Shown here: one piece after another, positions 26,845 through 36,334 of the stretch
Position numbering within the stretch: the stretch's first letter is position 1
Layout: each line of letters begins with the position of its first letter
Made by a program: the position numbers and the translations under genes
Source of the DNA: Burkholderia aenigmatica
Lineage (GTDB): Bacteria; Pseudomonadota; Gammaproteobacteria; Burkholderiales; Burkholderiaceae
Direction of reading: 5' to 3'
DNA: 64,000 nucleotides
Assembly: GCF_902499175.1 (NCBI RefSeq)
Contig: NZ_CABVQC010000018.1
Span: 58,916-122,915 of the forward strand
The notes under the pieces: generated by a model
Databases searched by the model: none
The model's input: the letters and a program-made list of their open reading frames with translations, nothing else
Told to the model about the DNA's origin: nothing

Positions 26845-28236
26845 TCATGAGCGTGCCCAGCGCGGCAATTGCCGGAGGCAGCTGATGACCGTACCCGCCA
26901 GTGCGAAGGCGCTGCCGGCCCACAACGCGACGATCGGGCCGCCGGCCCCGGAGACGTGAAAACACAGGGCGACCAGCGCCGCACCGAGCGTCTGTCCGAG
27001 CAGGCGGGCCGTTGCGACGATGCCGCTGGCGCCGCCGCTGCGCTCGGCCGGCGCGCTGCCCATCAGCGCCTTGAGGTTCGGTGCCTGGAAGAAGCCGAAT
27101 CCGGCGCCGCACATCATCATGCGCCACACGATATCGAGTGTCGACGGTGCGGGCGGCAGCATGGCCAGCGACGCCATGCCGATGCACAGGAGCAAGAGGC
27201 CGATGGTGCCGAGAATGCCCGCCGGGTATCGGTCGGCCAGACGTCCGGCAACGGGCGCCATGATGGCCACCACGACGGGCCACGGTGTCATGAGGAAGCC
27301 GGTGTCGACCTGACTGTGGCCGAGGCCGGCTTGCAGGAAGAACGGCAGCGACACGAACGCGAGGCCTTGCGTCGCAAACGAGCAAACCGACGTGGCGGCG
27401 GAAAGGGAGAAGACCGGCCGTCGAAACAGGTCGGCGGCGAGCAGTGGAGCGGGGTGATGTGCCTGGCGCTTCAGCAGCGCGTAGCCGAATACTGCCGCGA
27501 CGATCCATTCAGCCCTGACCGTCGGCGACAAGCCATCATGCGCAACCGTCCCTAATCCAAGTATCAGTAATGCGAAGCAACCGGCGCATAACAGCGCAGC
27601 GACAACATCGAAGTCATGCCGGGCGCGATCGGTGATCGGCAGCGTGCGGACCGCCAATGCGACGGAAAGCAGGCCGATGGGAACGTTGATCAGAAACAGC
27701 CAGTGCCACGACGTGACCGACAGGATGGCCGACGCAACGGTCGGCCCCACGGTGAACGACACGGCGACGACGAGCGCATTCAACCCGACGCCGCGGCCGA
27801 GCAGCCTGGCCGGGTACGCAAAACGAATCAGCGCGGTGTTGACGCTCATGATCGCGGCCGCGCCGATGCCCTGCAACGCACGCGCGGCGGTGAGCGCGGG
27901 AAGCGTCCCTGCGATGCCGCACGCGAGCGAGCTTGCGGTGAACAGGATCAGCCCGGCGATGTAAATGCGCCGATGGCCGAGTATCTCGCCGAGCGATGCA
28001 AACGGCAGCAAGGTCGCGACCATCGCGAGCTGATACGCATTGACGACCCAGATCACCGAGGCCGGATCGGCGCCGATGCTGCTGCCAATGGTCGGCAGCG
28101 CGGTATTGGTAATCGCCGTATCGAGGTTGGCCATCGCGACCGCGAGCGAGAGGGCGATCAATGCCGCGATTCGCTGTCGCGTCGGCAGGCCATCGTGAAG
28201 GGGCGGGCTGAGGGGAGGCAGGTGGGTTGTCGACAT
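26845..28236 (-). CDS. MFS drug-efflux-type transporter (DHA2-like), copy 2
   Basis: 463 residues from the ATG at 28236; the frame extends to 28374 but the extra residues are not hydrophobic and look non-coding. The body aligns nearly end to end with the MFS protein at 24274: LDTAITNTALPTIG, WVVNAYQLAMVATLLPFASLGEILGHRRIYIAG, RSGGASGIVATARLLGQTLGAALVAL. No Shine-Dalgarno is clear. About twelve to fourteen helices. It is likely a proton-coupled exporter with a substrate range overlapping copy 1. It converges on the LysR gene. Confidence 0.9.
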   Translation of the reverse strand: MSTTHLPPLSPPLHDGLPTRQRIAALIALSLAVAMANLDTAITNTALPTIGSSIGADPASVIWVVNAYQLAMVATLLPFASLGEILGHRRIYIAGLILFTASSLACGIAGTLPALTAARALQGIGAAAIMSVNTALIRFAYPARLLGRGVGLNALVVAVSFTVGPTVASAILSVTSWHWLFLINVPIGLLSVALAVRTLPITDRARHDFDVVAALLCAGCFALLILGLGTVAHDGLSPTVRAEWIVAAVFGYALLKRQAHHPAPLLAADLFRRPVFSLSAATSVCSFATQGLAFVSLPFFLQAGLGHSQVDTGFLMTPWPVVVAIMAPVAGRLADRYPAGILGTIGLLLLCIGMASLAMLPPAPSTLDIVWRMMMCGAGFGFFQAPNLKALMGSAPAERSGGASGIVATARLLGQTLGAALVALCFHVSGAGGPIVALWAGSAFALAGTVISCLRQLPRWARS

Positions 28237-28423
28237 CGCGGGCAGCGCAGGTTGGATGAATGCCCACTGTCGCATCGGCCTGGCAATTGATCCAACGGAT
28301 GTTTGTGATGTCGATATTGATGCGGTGGATAGTGGTGTTGCCGTGAATCGATCCGTGTTCATGCGGCCTTTCACCGGCCGGCGCGCGACTCACCATCGCC
28401 GCGCGCCGGCCTTCACGCTTCGC

Positions 28424-30157
28424 TTAGAACCCGCCCGACTTGATCAGCTGGTTGAGGTTCGCGATGTTCAGGCTGCCGAAGCCGGTCGTGTAATCCCAGC
28501 CGGTGCCTGCGTTATAGCCATACCCCTGATAGCCGTTGTTCCCCGATACCACGTCGTAGCGCACGAGCGACGGGTTCGACGGAATGTCGGCGTAGAACTT
28601 TCCGGCCGGGAAACCGAGGCCCGTGCCGTTCGCTGCGAGCAGGCGCGCCCAGAGGCCCGTGAAGATCGGCGCGGCGAGGCTCGTGCCGCCGATCTGCTGC
28701 AACTGGCCGTAGTTGTAGATGTACGCGCCGGTGCTTTGCGCGGCGTCGAACGCGACGTCCGGCAACTGGCGGTTGCTGCCCGACTGCCACGACGGCGCGG
28801 GCAGGATCGTGCTGACACCGCCGCCCGTCGCCCACAGCTTGCCGTTCGCATCGAGCCCTTCGTTCCACACCGTCTCGCTCGAGAACGCGCCCGCCGACGT
28901 CGTATAGAGCGTCGTGCCGCCGATCGCGAGCACGTGCGGCGATGACGCCGGCCACGACACCGTGTAGTTCGAGCCGTTCGGATAGCCGCGGTTGTTGCAC
29001 TCGTACACGCCTTCGTCGCCCGACGAAACCGAGAACGTCTGGCCTTGTGCCGCGGCGGTCGTGAAGATCTGTTCCTCGGCGTCGATCGTGCCGTCCGCGT
29101 TCGCGTCGGTCTCGCACCAGCCGAGCGACACGTTGATCACCTTCGCGGTGTTGTCCGACACCGCCTGGTTGAACGCCTGCGTGAGCCCGGTGTTGCCGGA
29201 GGCGTTGAGGTCGGCCATGTAGAACACGAGTTTGCCGACCTGGCCGCCGGCCGAGCCGACGATCGACTGGCTGTCGAGATCCCACTCGCCCTGGCCGTCC
29301 TGGTCGTCGGTGTAGCTGCCGCCCGAGCCGTTGGTCTGGACGGTCTGCGTCGACACCGTGCCGTAGCCGTTGCTCGACGTGAACTGCTTCAGGTCCTGCA
29401 GCGTCTGCGACACGCCGCCGATCGTGATGATGCCGACGGTCACCCCGGCGGCGGTCGGCACGCCGGTTGCGTTGTAGAGGCCCGGAAATTCCTTCGGATA
29501 ATGGCCGGTTGCGGTGCCGGCCGCGAGCGCCTGCGGCTTCGACACGTTGCCGATGCGCAGCAGCGGCCGCGCGTGTGCGACGCTCTGCAGCCCGAGCACC
29601 GAGCCGACGACGTCGCCGAGCGCGCGCGGCACCTGCGCGGTCGACGTGTTGGCGAAGCCCGAGCGGCCCGCGTAGTCGAAGTGCACGAGCGACGTGTTGA
29701 AGGCGGTCTTCACCGTGCCGGCCGTGCCGCGTGCGGATACCAGCAACCGGTTCGGTGCGACCTCGACGTTCACGAAGCCGCTCTTGTGCAGATAGTCGAC
29801 GACCGACTTCACCTGCGCGTCGGTCGGCGCGTAGCTGGCGAGGAACTGCGCATGCGTGAGGTACTGGCGGTAATGCGCGCTGCCCGGCCGGTTCACGTCG
29901 CGCGCCAGTTGCTTGAGCTGCGCGGCGTTGCGCAGCTTCAGGCTGACGACGACGTTGGTCGTTTCACCGGACGCGAGTTCGAGCGACGGCGCCGCGCTGC
30001 GCGCCATCAACTGCGGGCCGGTCAGAAAGGCCTTCGTATGGGTGTCGACCCAGTCCGTCGCCGCATGCGCCGCAGCGGCGGCGAACACGAGCGGTGCCAC
30101 GCACGCAAGGCGGCGGGGCGACGGCAGGGGCAGGGCAAACCAGGCGTTCCTTTTCAT
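28424..30157 (-). CDS. Secreted S53 (sedolisin/kumamolisin-type) serine-carboxyl peptidase
   Basis: 577-residue pre-pro-enzyme active at acidic pH. Signal peptide 1-32; activation pro-domain about 55-195 (LKLRNAAQLKQLARDVNRPGS... pattern); catalytic domain from about 215. The catalytic Glu291 and Asp295 are in GEWDLD, the oxyanion Asp381 in SSGDEG, and the nucleophile Ser493 in GGTSLAAP. The C-terminal calcium site is seen in RYDVVSG and GTGWDYTTGFG. Residues 351-362 match an EF-hand loop inside the catalytic domain. Secreted, probably for nutrient protein degradation. It is monocistronic. Confidence 0.95.
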   Translation of the reverse strand: MKRNAWFALPLPSPRRLACVAPLVFAAAAAHAATDWVDTHTKAFLTGPQLMARSAAPSLELASGETTNVVVSLKLRNAAQLKQLARDVNRPGSAHYRQYLTHAQFLASYAPTDAQVKSVVDYLHKSGFVNVEVAPNRLLVSARGTAGTVKTAFNTSLVHFDYAGRSGFANTSTAQVPRALGDVVGSVLGLQSVAHARPLLRIGNVSKPQALAAGTATGHYPKEFPGLYNATGVPTAAGVTVGIITIGGVSQTLQDLKQFTSSNGYGTVSTQTVQTNGSGGSYTDDQDGQGEWDLDSQSIVGSAGGQVGKLVFYMADLNASGNTGLTQAFNQAVSDNTAKVINVSLGWCETDANADGTIDAEEQIFTTAAAQGQTFSVSSGDEGVYECNNRGYPNGSNYTVSWPASSPHVLAIGGTTLYTTSAGAFSSETVWNEGLDANGKLWATGGGVSTILPAPSWQSGSNRQLPDVAFDAAQSTGAYIYNYGQLQQIGGTSLAAPIFTGLWARLLAANGTGLGFPAGKFYADIPSNPSLVRYDVVSGNNGYQGYGYNAGTGWDYTTGFGSLNIANLNQLIKSGGF

Positions 30158-30254
30158 CGGGAGTCCTTTTTAGGAGAGACGACGTTGCTGGAGCCCCCGA
30201 CCCTTGTGGGGTCGCGAGCGGTGACGAGCGTAGGGCGTCGCTGCGGTTCGGGTA

Positions 30255-30286
30255 GCTGCCAGTTTCCATAGCTGTCAGTTCTGACA
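30255..30286. promoter_or_regulatory. Direct and inverted repeats upstream of S53 peptidase
   Basis: GCTGCCAGTT (30255-30264) and GCTGTCAGTT (30271-30280) are direct repeats 16 bases apart. The second overlaps a perfect dyad, TGTCAG-TT-CTGACA (30273-30286). It is about 115 bases upstream of the peptidase start and looks like a regulator site. Confidence 0.4.
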
Positions 30287-30739
30287 TCGGCGCGGGTGCG
30301 CGCATGGTCTGCGTCGGACGTGCCGGCGATCGTGCCCGCGCCGAACGGAACCGGTTCGTGACACGAGGGCGCGGCAAGGCGCGACGTTCGCACGCACGAG
30401 TCGTTCGTCGCGGCGCCGGAACGTGCGTGATCGCGGAGCGGATCGACCCGTGAACGCATGGCGCGTGACCGGTCGTTGTCGGATGCCGCGTCGCACTATG
30501 TGGTCAAACGAAGCGGCACGGCCGGAACGGATTCGCGCGTGCACAAAAAAGGGGCCGGTCCAGCGCAAACGTTTCCCGAATTGTGGAACGGTGCTTCCGG
30601 CAGTCTTGCAGGCGACTTTCGGATCGCATGCGGCGATGGCGAATTAGAGGGAATGCTCGAATTCGGAGGCGGGTACGCGCCGGAGCGGCGGACAGCAGAC
30701 CCGAGCGAGATCGGGCGGCATCGTTCGTGAAATTCCGCC

Positions 30740-30767
30740 TTGACGCGCGTCGATCAGCGGATATGCT
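30740..30767 (+). promoter_or_regulatory. Sigma-70 promoter of the ArsR operon
   Basis: TTGACG (30740-30745) and TATGCT (30762-30767) are separated by 16 bases. The predicted transcription start falls at about 30774, the first base of the palindrome that follows. Confidence 0.6.
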
Positions 30768-30773
30768 TCGATT

Positions 30774-30791
30774 CATAACCATCGGGTTATG
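30774..30791. promoter_or_regulatory. Palindromic operator of the ArsR regulator
   Basis: CATAACC (30774-30780) and GGTTATG (30785-30791) are perfect inverted repeats around ATCG, lying on the predicted transcription start and overlapping the first possible ATG. This is the position expected for self-repression by an ArsR-type dimer. Confidence 0.6.
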
Positions 30792-31124
30792 GATTTGGAC
30801 ATGCAGAACGCACACGACATGCTTTTCAGGACGCTTGCCGATCCCACCCGCCGCGCGCTCTTCGAGCGGCTGTGTGCGGACGGCGAGTTGACGGTTGCCG
30901 CGCTGACGGTCCATGCGGGCGTCTCGCAGCCCGCCGTCTCGAAGCATCTCGGCGTCCTGAAGCAGGCCGGGCTCGTGATCGACCGTCACGAAGGCCGGCA
31001 GACGCACTACAGCGCGCAGCCTCAAGCGCTGGCCCCATTGATCGACTGGACGAGCCAGATGGCCGGCTTCTGGCAGAACCGGTTCGATGCCCTCGAAGAT
31101 CTTCTGAAAAGGATGGATCAGTAA
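30789..31124 (+). CDS. ArsR-family winged-helix regulator
   Basis: 111 residues. The fold starts with MLFRTLADPTRRALFERL, then LTVAALTVHAGVSQPAVSKHLGVLKQAGLV as the recognition helix-turn-helix and a beta hairpin (DRHEGRQTHYSAQP). It lacks the metal-binding ELCVC motif, so it belongs to the SRPBCC-linked ArsR group rather than to metal sensors. An ATG at 30801 is an alternative start, which would leave the operator outside the coding region. It overlaps the SRPBCC gene by one base. Confidence 0.9.
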   Translation: MDLDMQNAHDMLFRTLADPTRRALFERLCADGELTVAALTVHAGVSQPAVSKHLGVLKQAGLVIDRHEGRQTHYSAQPQALAPLIDWTSQMAGFWQNRFDALEDLLKRMDQ

Positions 31125-31555
31125 TGAACCAGGCCACCACCGAAACGCGCTCCGTCGTCGTCGACCGGGAGCTGCCTCATCCGCCGGAGAAGATCTGGCG
31201 CGCGCTCACTCAACCGCACCTGATCGAGGCGTGGCTGATGAAGAGCGACTTCGAGCCCGTCGCGGGCCGCGCCTTCAGCTTCCGCGCGGACTGGGGTTCG
31301 GTCGACTGCACGGTCCTGACGATCGAGCCGCCGCACGCGTTGTCCTATACGTGGGCCGCTTACGGTCTCGAAAGCGTCGTCACGTGGACGCTCACGCCGA
31401 CGCCGGGCGGCACGCATCTGAGGATGGAGCAGGTCGGCTTCCGCACCGACCAGGAGCAGGCGTACCGCGGTGCGCAGCACGGCTGGGTCCGGTTCTTCGA
31501 CGCGCTCGAACAGGTGCTGGCCCGCCCCGACGAAGGGTCGGAGGCGCACGCATGA
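31124..31555 (+). CDS. SRPBCC/AHSA1-type ligand-binding protein
   Basis: 143 residues. The START/Bet v1-like fold of the AHSA1 group is visible in VVVDRELPHPPEKIWRALTQPHLIEAWLM, the central FSFRADWGSVDCTVLTIEPPHALSYTWA, and TWTLTPTPGGTHLRMEQVGF, ending in an amphipathic helix. It has a hydrophobic cavity that binds an unknown ligand. It is translationally coupled to the ArsR regulator, an arrangement seen widely in bacteria, and overlaps the next gene by four bases. Confidence 0.88.
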   Translation: MNQATTETRSVVVDRELPHPPEKIWRALTQPHLIEAWLMKSDFEPVAGRAFSFRADWGSVDCTVLTIEPPHALSYTWAAYGLESVVTWTLTPTPGGTHLRMEQVGFRTDQEQAYRGAQHGWVRFFDALEQVLARPDEGSEAHA

Positions 31556-31986
31556 GCACCACGGACCTCACGCCGTCGGCGCGTATCGACGCGCTGATCG
31601 CCGGCATCGCCGACTGGCGCGGCAAGACGTTCGCCGATCTCCGCCAGACGATCCTCGCGTCCGACGACGGCATCGTCGAGGAATGGAAATGGATGGGCAG
31701 CCCCGTGTGGGAATGCGACGGAATGATCGCGGTCGCGAACGCGCACAAGGGCAAGGTGAAGCTGACCTTCATGCACGGCGCGAAGCTGCCCGATCCCGAC
31801 CAGCTGTTCAACGACGGCCTCGACGGCAATGCGCGGCGCGCGATCGATTTCTTCGAAGGCGACAAGCTCGACAAGCGGGCGCTGAAGAACCTCGTACGCG
31901 CGGCGATTGACTACAACCGCACGCATCTGAAGAAGAATGCGCGGGCAGGTGCGGCCGCGAAGCCACGCAGCAGCAAGGCGGCATGA
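31552..31986 (+). CDS. DUF1801 domain protein
   Basis: 144 residues. The pattern VEEWKWMGSPVWECDGMIAVANAHKGKVKLTFMHGAKLPDP corresponds to the DUF1801 (YdhG/YjbR-like) fold. The C-terminus is a basic, Ala-rich tail. The function is unknown; the gene is coupled (ATGA) to the SRPBCC gene, and such proteins repeatedly accompany ArsR/AHSA1 pairs. The operon ends at the bidirectional terminator at 32007. Confidence 0.85.
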   Translation: MSTTDLTPSARIDALIAGIADWRGKTFADLRQTILASDDGIVEEWKWMGSPVWECDGMIAVANAHKGKVKLTFMHGAKLPDPDQLFNDGLDGNARRAIDFFEGDKLDKRALKNLVRAAIDYNRTHLKKNARAGAAAKPRSSKAA

Positions 31987-32006
31987 CGCCCGCCTGAACC
32001 GCGGGC

Positions 32007-32035
32007 AAAAAAAAGCCCGACACGAGGTCGGGCTT
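32007..32035 (-). terminator. Terminator between convergent DUF1801 and acnA
   Basis: AGCCCGAC (32014-32021) pairs with GTCGGGCT (32027-32034). Eight A at 32007-32014 read as U8 after the stem on the minus strand, so it terminates acnA efficiently. Confidence 0.8.
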
Positions 32036-32043
32036 CCAAATCG

Positions 32044-32071
32044 GCCGCAACCGCCGCGAGGCGGCTGCGGC
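32044..32071. repeat. Stable hairpin following acnA
   Basis: GCCGCAACCGCC and GGCGGCTGCGGC pair around GCGA with one mismatch. It lies between the acnA stop (32091) and the terminator at 32007-32035, so the acnA transcript ends in two stacked stems. Confidence 0.5.
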
Positions 32072-32090
32072 ACCTGCAAAAGCAGGGCGC

Positions 32091-34808
32091 TTACGCTGCG
32101 AGCAGCGAGCGCAGCACGAACGGCAGGATACCGCCGTGCTTGTAGTAGTCGACTTCGATCGGCGTATCGATGCGCAGCAGCACCTGCACGCGCTGCGATT
32201 CGCCGTTCTTGCGGTTGATCACGAGCGTAACATCCTGCTGCGGCTTGAAGTCGTCGCCGAGGCCTTCGATGTCGTACGTTTCGTCGCCGGTGATGCCGAG
32301 CGACTGGATGCTGTCCGCGCCCTTGAACTGCAGCGGCAGCACGCCCATGCCGACCAGGTTCGAGCGGTGGATGCGCTCGAAGCTGCGGGCGATCACGGCC
32401 TTCACGCCGAGCAGTTGCGTGCCCTTGGCGGCCCAGTCGCGCGACGAGCCCGTGCCGTACTCTTCGCCCGCGAACACGACCGTCGGCGTATCCGCGCCGA
32501 CGTACTGCATGGCCGCGTCGTAGATCGACTGCTGTTCGCCGCTCGGCTGGTGGATCGTCAGGCCGCCTTCGACGCGCGTGCCGTCTGCCTTGGCCGGGAT
32601 CATCAGGTTCTTGATCCGGACGTTTGCGAACGTGCCGCGCATCATCACGTCGTGGTTGCCGCGGCGCGAGCCATAGCTGTTGAAGTCGGCCTTCTGCACG
32701 CCGTTTTCCTTCAGCCACTTGCCTGCCGGCGAGTCTTCCTTGATCGAGCCTGCCGGGCTGATGTGGTCGGTCGTGACCGAGTCACCGAAGATGCCCAGTG
32801 CGCGCGCGCCCTTGACCGTCGGGATCGATGCAGCCGGTTCCATCGAGAAGTCGTTGCCGAAGAACGGCGGCTCGGCGATGTAGGTCGACTTCGGCCAGTC
32901 GTAGACCTGGCCCGTTTCGCCCTCGATCTTGCTCCAGAGGTCGCCCTTCTTGGTCAGGTGCGCGTAGTTCTTCTCGAACTTTTCCGGATCGAGCGCGTAC
33001 TTGAGCAGCGCATGGATTTCCTCGCTCGACGGCCAGATGTCGCCGAGGTAGATGTCGCGGCCACCCTTGCCCTTGCCGACCGGCTCGGTCATCAGGTCGC
33101 GCGTGATGTTGCCGGCGATCGCGTACGCGACGACCAGCGGCGGCGACGCGAGGAAGTTTGCGCGGATGTTCGGGTGGATGCGCGCCTCGAAGTTGCGGTT
33201 GCCCGACAGCACGGCGGCCGCGACGATGTCGTTCTTCGTGATCGCTTCGTTCAGCTCCGGCGTCAGGTCGCCCGCGTTGCCGATACAGGTCGTGCAGCCG
33301 TAGGCGGCGAGTTCGAAGCCGAGCTTCGACAGGTAGGGCAGCAGGCCCGTCTTCGTCAGGTACTCGGTGACGATGCGCGATCCCGGCGCGAGCGAGGTCT
33401 TGATCTTCGGATCGACCGTGAGGCCGGCCTCGACCGCCTTCTTTGCGAGCAGGCCGGCGGCCAGCAGCACGCTCGGGTTCGACGTGTTCGTGCACGACGT
33501 GATCGCGGCGATCAGCACATCGCCGTTCTTCACGTCGACGCCGTTGCTCGTCGTGTATTGCGTGGCCAGATCGTCCGCCTTCTTCGCGAAGCCGTTGTCC
33601 GCCACCGGCTTCGAGAACAGGTCGGTGAACGTCGACTTGACGTTGCCGATCTCGATGCGGTCCTGCGGGCGCTTCGGGCCGGCCAGCGACGGGGCGACCG
33701 TCGCCAGGTCGAGCGTCACGACCTTCGTGTAGTCGATGTCGCCGGCCTTCGGGATGCCGAACAGCTTCTGCGCCTTGAAGTAGTTTTCGAACGCGGCGAT
33801 TTCCGCCTTCGTGCGGCCCGTGCCTTCGAAGTAGTCGATCGTCTTTTCGTCGACCGGGAAGAAGCCCATCGTCGCGCCGTATTCCGGCGCCATGTTGCCG
33901 ATCGTTGCGCGGTCCGGCAGCGACAGCGACTTCGTGCCTTCGCCGAAGAATTCGACGAACTTGCCGACGACCTTCTCCTTGCGCAGCATTTCGGTGATGG
34001 TCAGCACCAGGTCGGTGGCCGTCACGCCTTCGATCAGCTTGCCCTTCAGCTCGACGCCGACGACGTCCGGCGTCAGGAAGTACACCGGCTGGCCGAGCAT
34101 GCCGGCTTCAGCCTCGATGCCGCCCACGCCCCAGCCGACCACGCCGATGCCGTTGATCATCGTCGTGTGGCTGTCCGTGCCGACGAGGGTATCCGGGTAG
34201 TACACGGTGTCGCCGCCGTCCGCCTTCTTGTGGACGCCGCGCGCGAGGTATTCGAGGTTCACCTGGTGGACGATGCCGACGCCCGGCGGCACGACCTTGA
34301 ACGTGTCGAATGCCTGCATGCCCCACTTCATGAACTGGTAGCGCTCGTTGTTGCGCTGGAATTCCAGTTTCATGTTCAGGTCGAGCGCATCCTTCTGGCG
34401 GAAGTAGTCGATCTGGACCGAGTGGTCGACGACGAGATCGACCGGGACCAGCGGCTCGATCTTCTTCGGGTTCTTGCCCGTACGCTCCGCGACGCCGCGC
34501 ATGGCCGCGATGTCGGCGAGCAGCGGCACGCCCGTGAAGTCCTGCAGCACGACGCGCGACACCACGAACGGGATCTCGTCGACGCGCTTGGCCGTCGGCT
34601 TCCAGTTCGCCAGCTGCTCGATGTGCTCTTCGGTGATCTTCTTGCCGTCGTAGTTGCGCAGCACGGATTCGAGCACGATACGGATCGACACCGGCAGGCG
34701 TTCGATCTTCGTCTTCAGTTCCTTGCCGAGCTGCGGCAGCGAGTAGAACTTGCCTTTGCCGGAACCGCTGTCGAATTCCTTGAGGGTCTTGTGGAGATTG
34801 TGGGCCAT
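32091..34808 (-). CDS. acnA: Aconitate hydratase A
   Basis: 905 residues, standard for AcnA/IRP1-type aconitase. It interconverts citrate and isocitrate through a [4Fe-4S] cluster. The cluster Cys motifs are TSCTNTSNP (first Cys) and YGCTTCIGN (two Cys). Other signatures are [28 protein letters not shown] and, near the C-terminus, [14 protein letters not shown] with the active-site Ser. The start at 34808 (MAHNLHK) is preceded by AGGAAA seven bases upstream; the frame extends 11 codons further without a site. It is downstream of prpD on the same strand. Confidence 0.98.
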   Translation of the reverse strand: MAHNLHKTLKEFDSGSGKGKFYSLPQLGKELKTKIERLPVSIRIVLESVLRNYDGKKITEEHIEQLANWKPTAKRVDEIPFVVSRVVLQDFTGVPLLADIAAMRGVAERTGKNPKKIEPLVPVDLVVDHSVQIDYFRQKDALDLNMKLEFQRNNERYQFMKWGMQAFDTFKVVPPGVGIVHQVNLEYLARGVHKKADGGDTVYYPDTLVGTDSHTTMINGIGVVGWGVGGIEAEAGMLGQPVYFLTPDVVGVELKGKLIEGVTATDLVLTITEMLRKEKVVGKFVEFFGEGTKSLSLPDRATIGNMAPEYGATMGFFPVDEKTIDYFEGTGRTKAEIAAFENYFKAQKLFGIPKAGDIDYTKVVTLDLATVAPSLAGPKRPQDRIEIGNVKSTFTDLFSKPVADNGFAKKADDLATQYTTSNGVDVKNGDVLIAAITSCTNTSNPSVLLAAGLLAKKAVEAGLTVDPKIKTSLAPGSRIVTEYLTKTGLLPYLSKLGFELAAYGCTTCIGNAGDLTPELNEAITKNDIVAAAVLSGNRNFEARIHPNIRANFLASPPLVVAYAIAGNITRDLMTEPVGKGKGGRDIYLGDIWPSSEEIHALLKYALDPEKFEKNYAHLTKKGDLWSKIEGETGQVYDWPKSTYIAEPPFFGNDFSMEPAASIPTVKGARALGIFGDSVTTDHISPAGSIKEDSPAGKWLKENGVQKADFNSYGSRRGNHDVMMRGTFANVRIKNLMIPAKADGTRVEGGLTIHQPSGEQQSIYDAAMQYVGADTPTVVFAGEEYGTGSSRDWAAKGTQLLGVKAVIARSFERIHRSNLVGMGVLPLQFKGADSIQSLGITGDETYDIEGLGDDFKPQQDVTLVINRKNGESQRVQVLLRIDTPIEVDYYKHGGILPFVLRSLLAA

Positions 34809-34860
34809 GGTGATTTTCCTGGGTTTAAGGCTAGGAAACAACGTGTCCTGTAGATGACGG

Positions 34861-36312
34861 CTATATCACATACAAGTCGACGTACTCATCGACCGGCATC
34901 GCTTCGAGCTTTGCCTGGTCCAGCGACACGTCGAGAATCGCTTGTTGCTGCTTTGCCGGGAAGCGGCGGGCGAGGTTGGTTCTGAATTTCTCGACCAGGA
35001 GCGGGATGCCTTCGGTGCGGCGTCGCTGATGACCGAGCGGGTATTCGACCGCCACTTCGGCAAGCTTCGATCCGTCCGCGAACTCGATCGTCAGTGCATT
35101 CGCGATCGAGCGCTTGTCCGGGTCGTGGTAATCCTTCGTGAACTGCGGATCCTCGACGCACACGGTCTTTGCGCGCAGCGCGTCGATGCGGGGATCGGCG
35201 GCGGCCGAATCTTCATAGTCGGCCGCGGTCAGCCGGCCGAACAGCAGCGGCACGGCGACCATGTACTGGATGCAGTGGTCGCGGTCGGCCGGATTGGCGA
35301 GCGGGCCCTGCTTGTCGATGATGCGGATCGCGGCCGCGTGCGTGCGGATCGTGATCCGGCTGATCTCGTCGGTCGTGCGGCCCGCGGCGGCGAGCTGCGC
35401 GTGCAGCTGCAGCGCGGCCTCAGCGGCCGTTTGCGCGTGGAATTCGGCGGGGAACGCGATCTTGAACAGCACGTTTTCCATCACGTACGTGCCGTACGGG
35501 CGCTGGAAGCGGAACGGCTTGCCGTCGAACAGCACGTCGTAGAAGCCCCAGGTCTTGGCGGTGAGCGCCGACGGGTAGCCCATTTCACCCGTTTTCGCGA
35601 TCAGCGCGAGGCGCACCGCGCGGGACGTGGCGTCGCCGGCCGCCCATGACTTGCGCGAGCCGGTGTTCGGTGCGTGGCGGTAAGTGCGCAGCGCCTGGCC
35701 GTCGAGGAACGCATTGGATACCGCGTTGATCAGCTCGTCGCGCGTGAGCCCGAGCAGCCGGCCGACGACGGCGGTCGACGCGACCTTCACGAGCAGCACG
35801 TGGTCGAGCCCGACTGCGTTGAACGAATTCTCGAGGGCGAGGCAGCCCTGGATCTCGTGGGCCTGGATCATCGCGACCAGTACGTCGCGCATCAGGAGCG
35901 GCTTCCGGCCGGCCGCGACGGCCGTGCGGGAGAGCCAGTCGGCCGTCGCCAGGATCCCGCCGAGGTTGTCGGACGGATGACCCCATTCGGCGGCGAGCCA
36001 GGTGTCGTTGAAGTCCAGCCAGCGGATCATCGTGCCGATGCCGAACGCGGCCTGGACGGGATCGAGCTGGAAGGACGTGCCGGGCACCTTCGCGCCGTTC
36101 GGCACGATCGTGCCGGGCACGACGGGGCCGAGCAGCTTGGTGCAGGCAGGGTAGGACAGCGCCTCGAGTCCGCACCCGAGCGTGTCGATCAGGCAATGAC
36201 GCGCCGTCTCCAGCGCGAGCGCGCTGTCGATACCGGTGTTCAGCACGTAGTCGACGATATCGACGAGTACCGTATCCGGAGCACGGCGGACGTTGGAGAC
36301 CGGGGCGGACAT
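34861..36312 (-). CDS. prpD: 2-methylcitrate dehydratase (MmgE/PrpD family)
   Basis: 483 residues, the length of PrpD. It dehydrates 2-methylcitrate to cis-2-methylaconitate and can also act on citrate. Visible family features are [32 protein letters not shown] at the N-terminus, [30 protein letters not shown], and [32 protein letters not shown]. It is not next to prpBC here but sits between aconitase and malate dehydrogenase on the same strand, so it may serve as a second aconitase-like activity in this TCA block. Confidence 0.92.
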   Translation of the reverse strand: MSAPVSNVRRAPDTVLVDIVDYVLNTGIDSALALETARHCLIDTLGCGLEALSYPACTKLLGPVVPGTIVPNGAKVPGTSFQLDPVQAAFGIGTMIRWLDFNDTWLAAEWGHPSDNLGGILATADWLSRTAVAAGRKPLLMRDVLVAMIQAHEIQGCLALENSFNAVGLDHVLLVKVASTAVVGRLLGLTRDELINAVSNAFLDGQALRTYRHAPNTGSRKSWAAGDATSRAVRLALIAKTGEMGYPSALTAKTWGFYDVLFDGKPFRFQRPYGTYVMENVLFKIAFPAEFHAQTAAEAALQLHAQLAAAGRTTDEISRITIRTHAAAIRIIDKQGPLANPADRDHCIQYMVAVPLLFGRLTAADYEDSAAADPRIDALRAKTVCVEDPQFTKDYHDPDKRSIANALTIEFADGSKLAEVAVEYPLGHQRRRTEGIPLLVEKFRTNLARRFPAKQQQAILDVSLDQAKLEAMPVDEYVDLYVI

Positions 36313-36334
36313 CGAGGGGCCGATGGGAACGCGC

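Larger units (their letters stand above)
30158..30788. other. 631-base intergenic region between divergent S53 peptidase and ArsR operon
   Basis: No believable gene is present on either strand. It should contain the promoter of the peptidase (minus strand) and the promoter of the ArsR operon (30740-30767). Two operator-like dyads are listed separately. The part between 30300 and 30720 shows nothing clear. Confidence 0.5.

Noticed and set aside
24274..28236. Transposon or insertion-sequence origin of the duplicated MFS genes
   Set aside because: No transposase, terminal inverted repeats or target duplications are visible around the unit.
32136..34853. 905-codon open frame antisense to acnA
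   Set aside because: It mirrors acnA over its whole length, with very Arg- and Asp-rich translation. No family feature is visible; it is an effect of GC-rich third positions.
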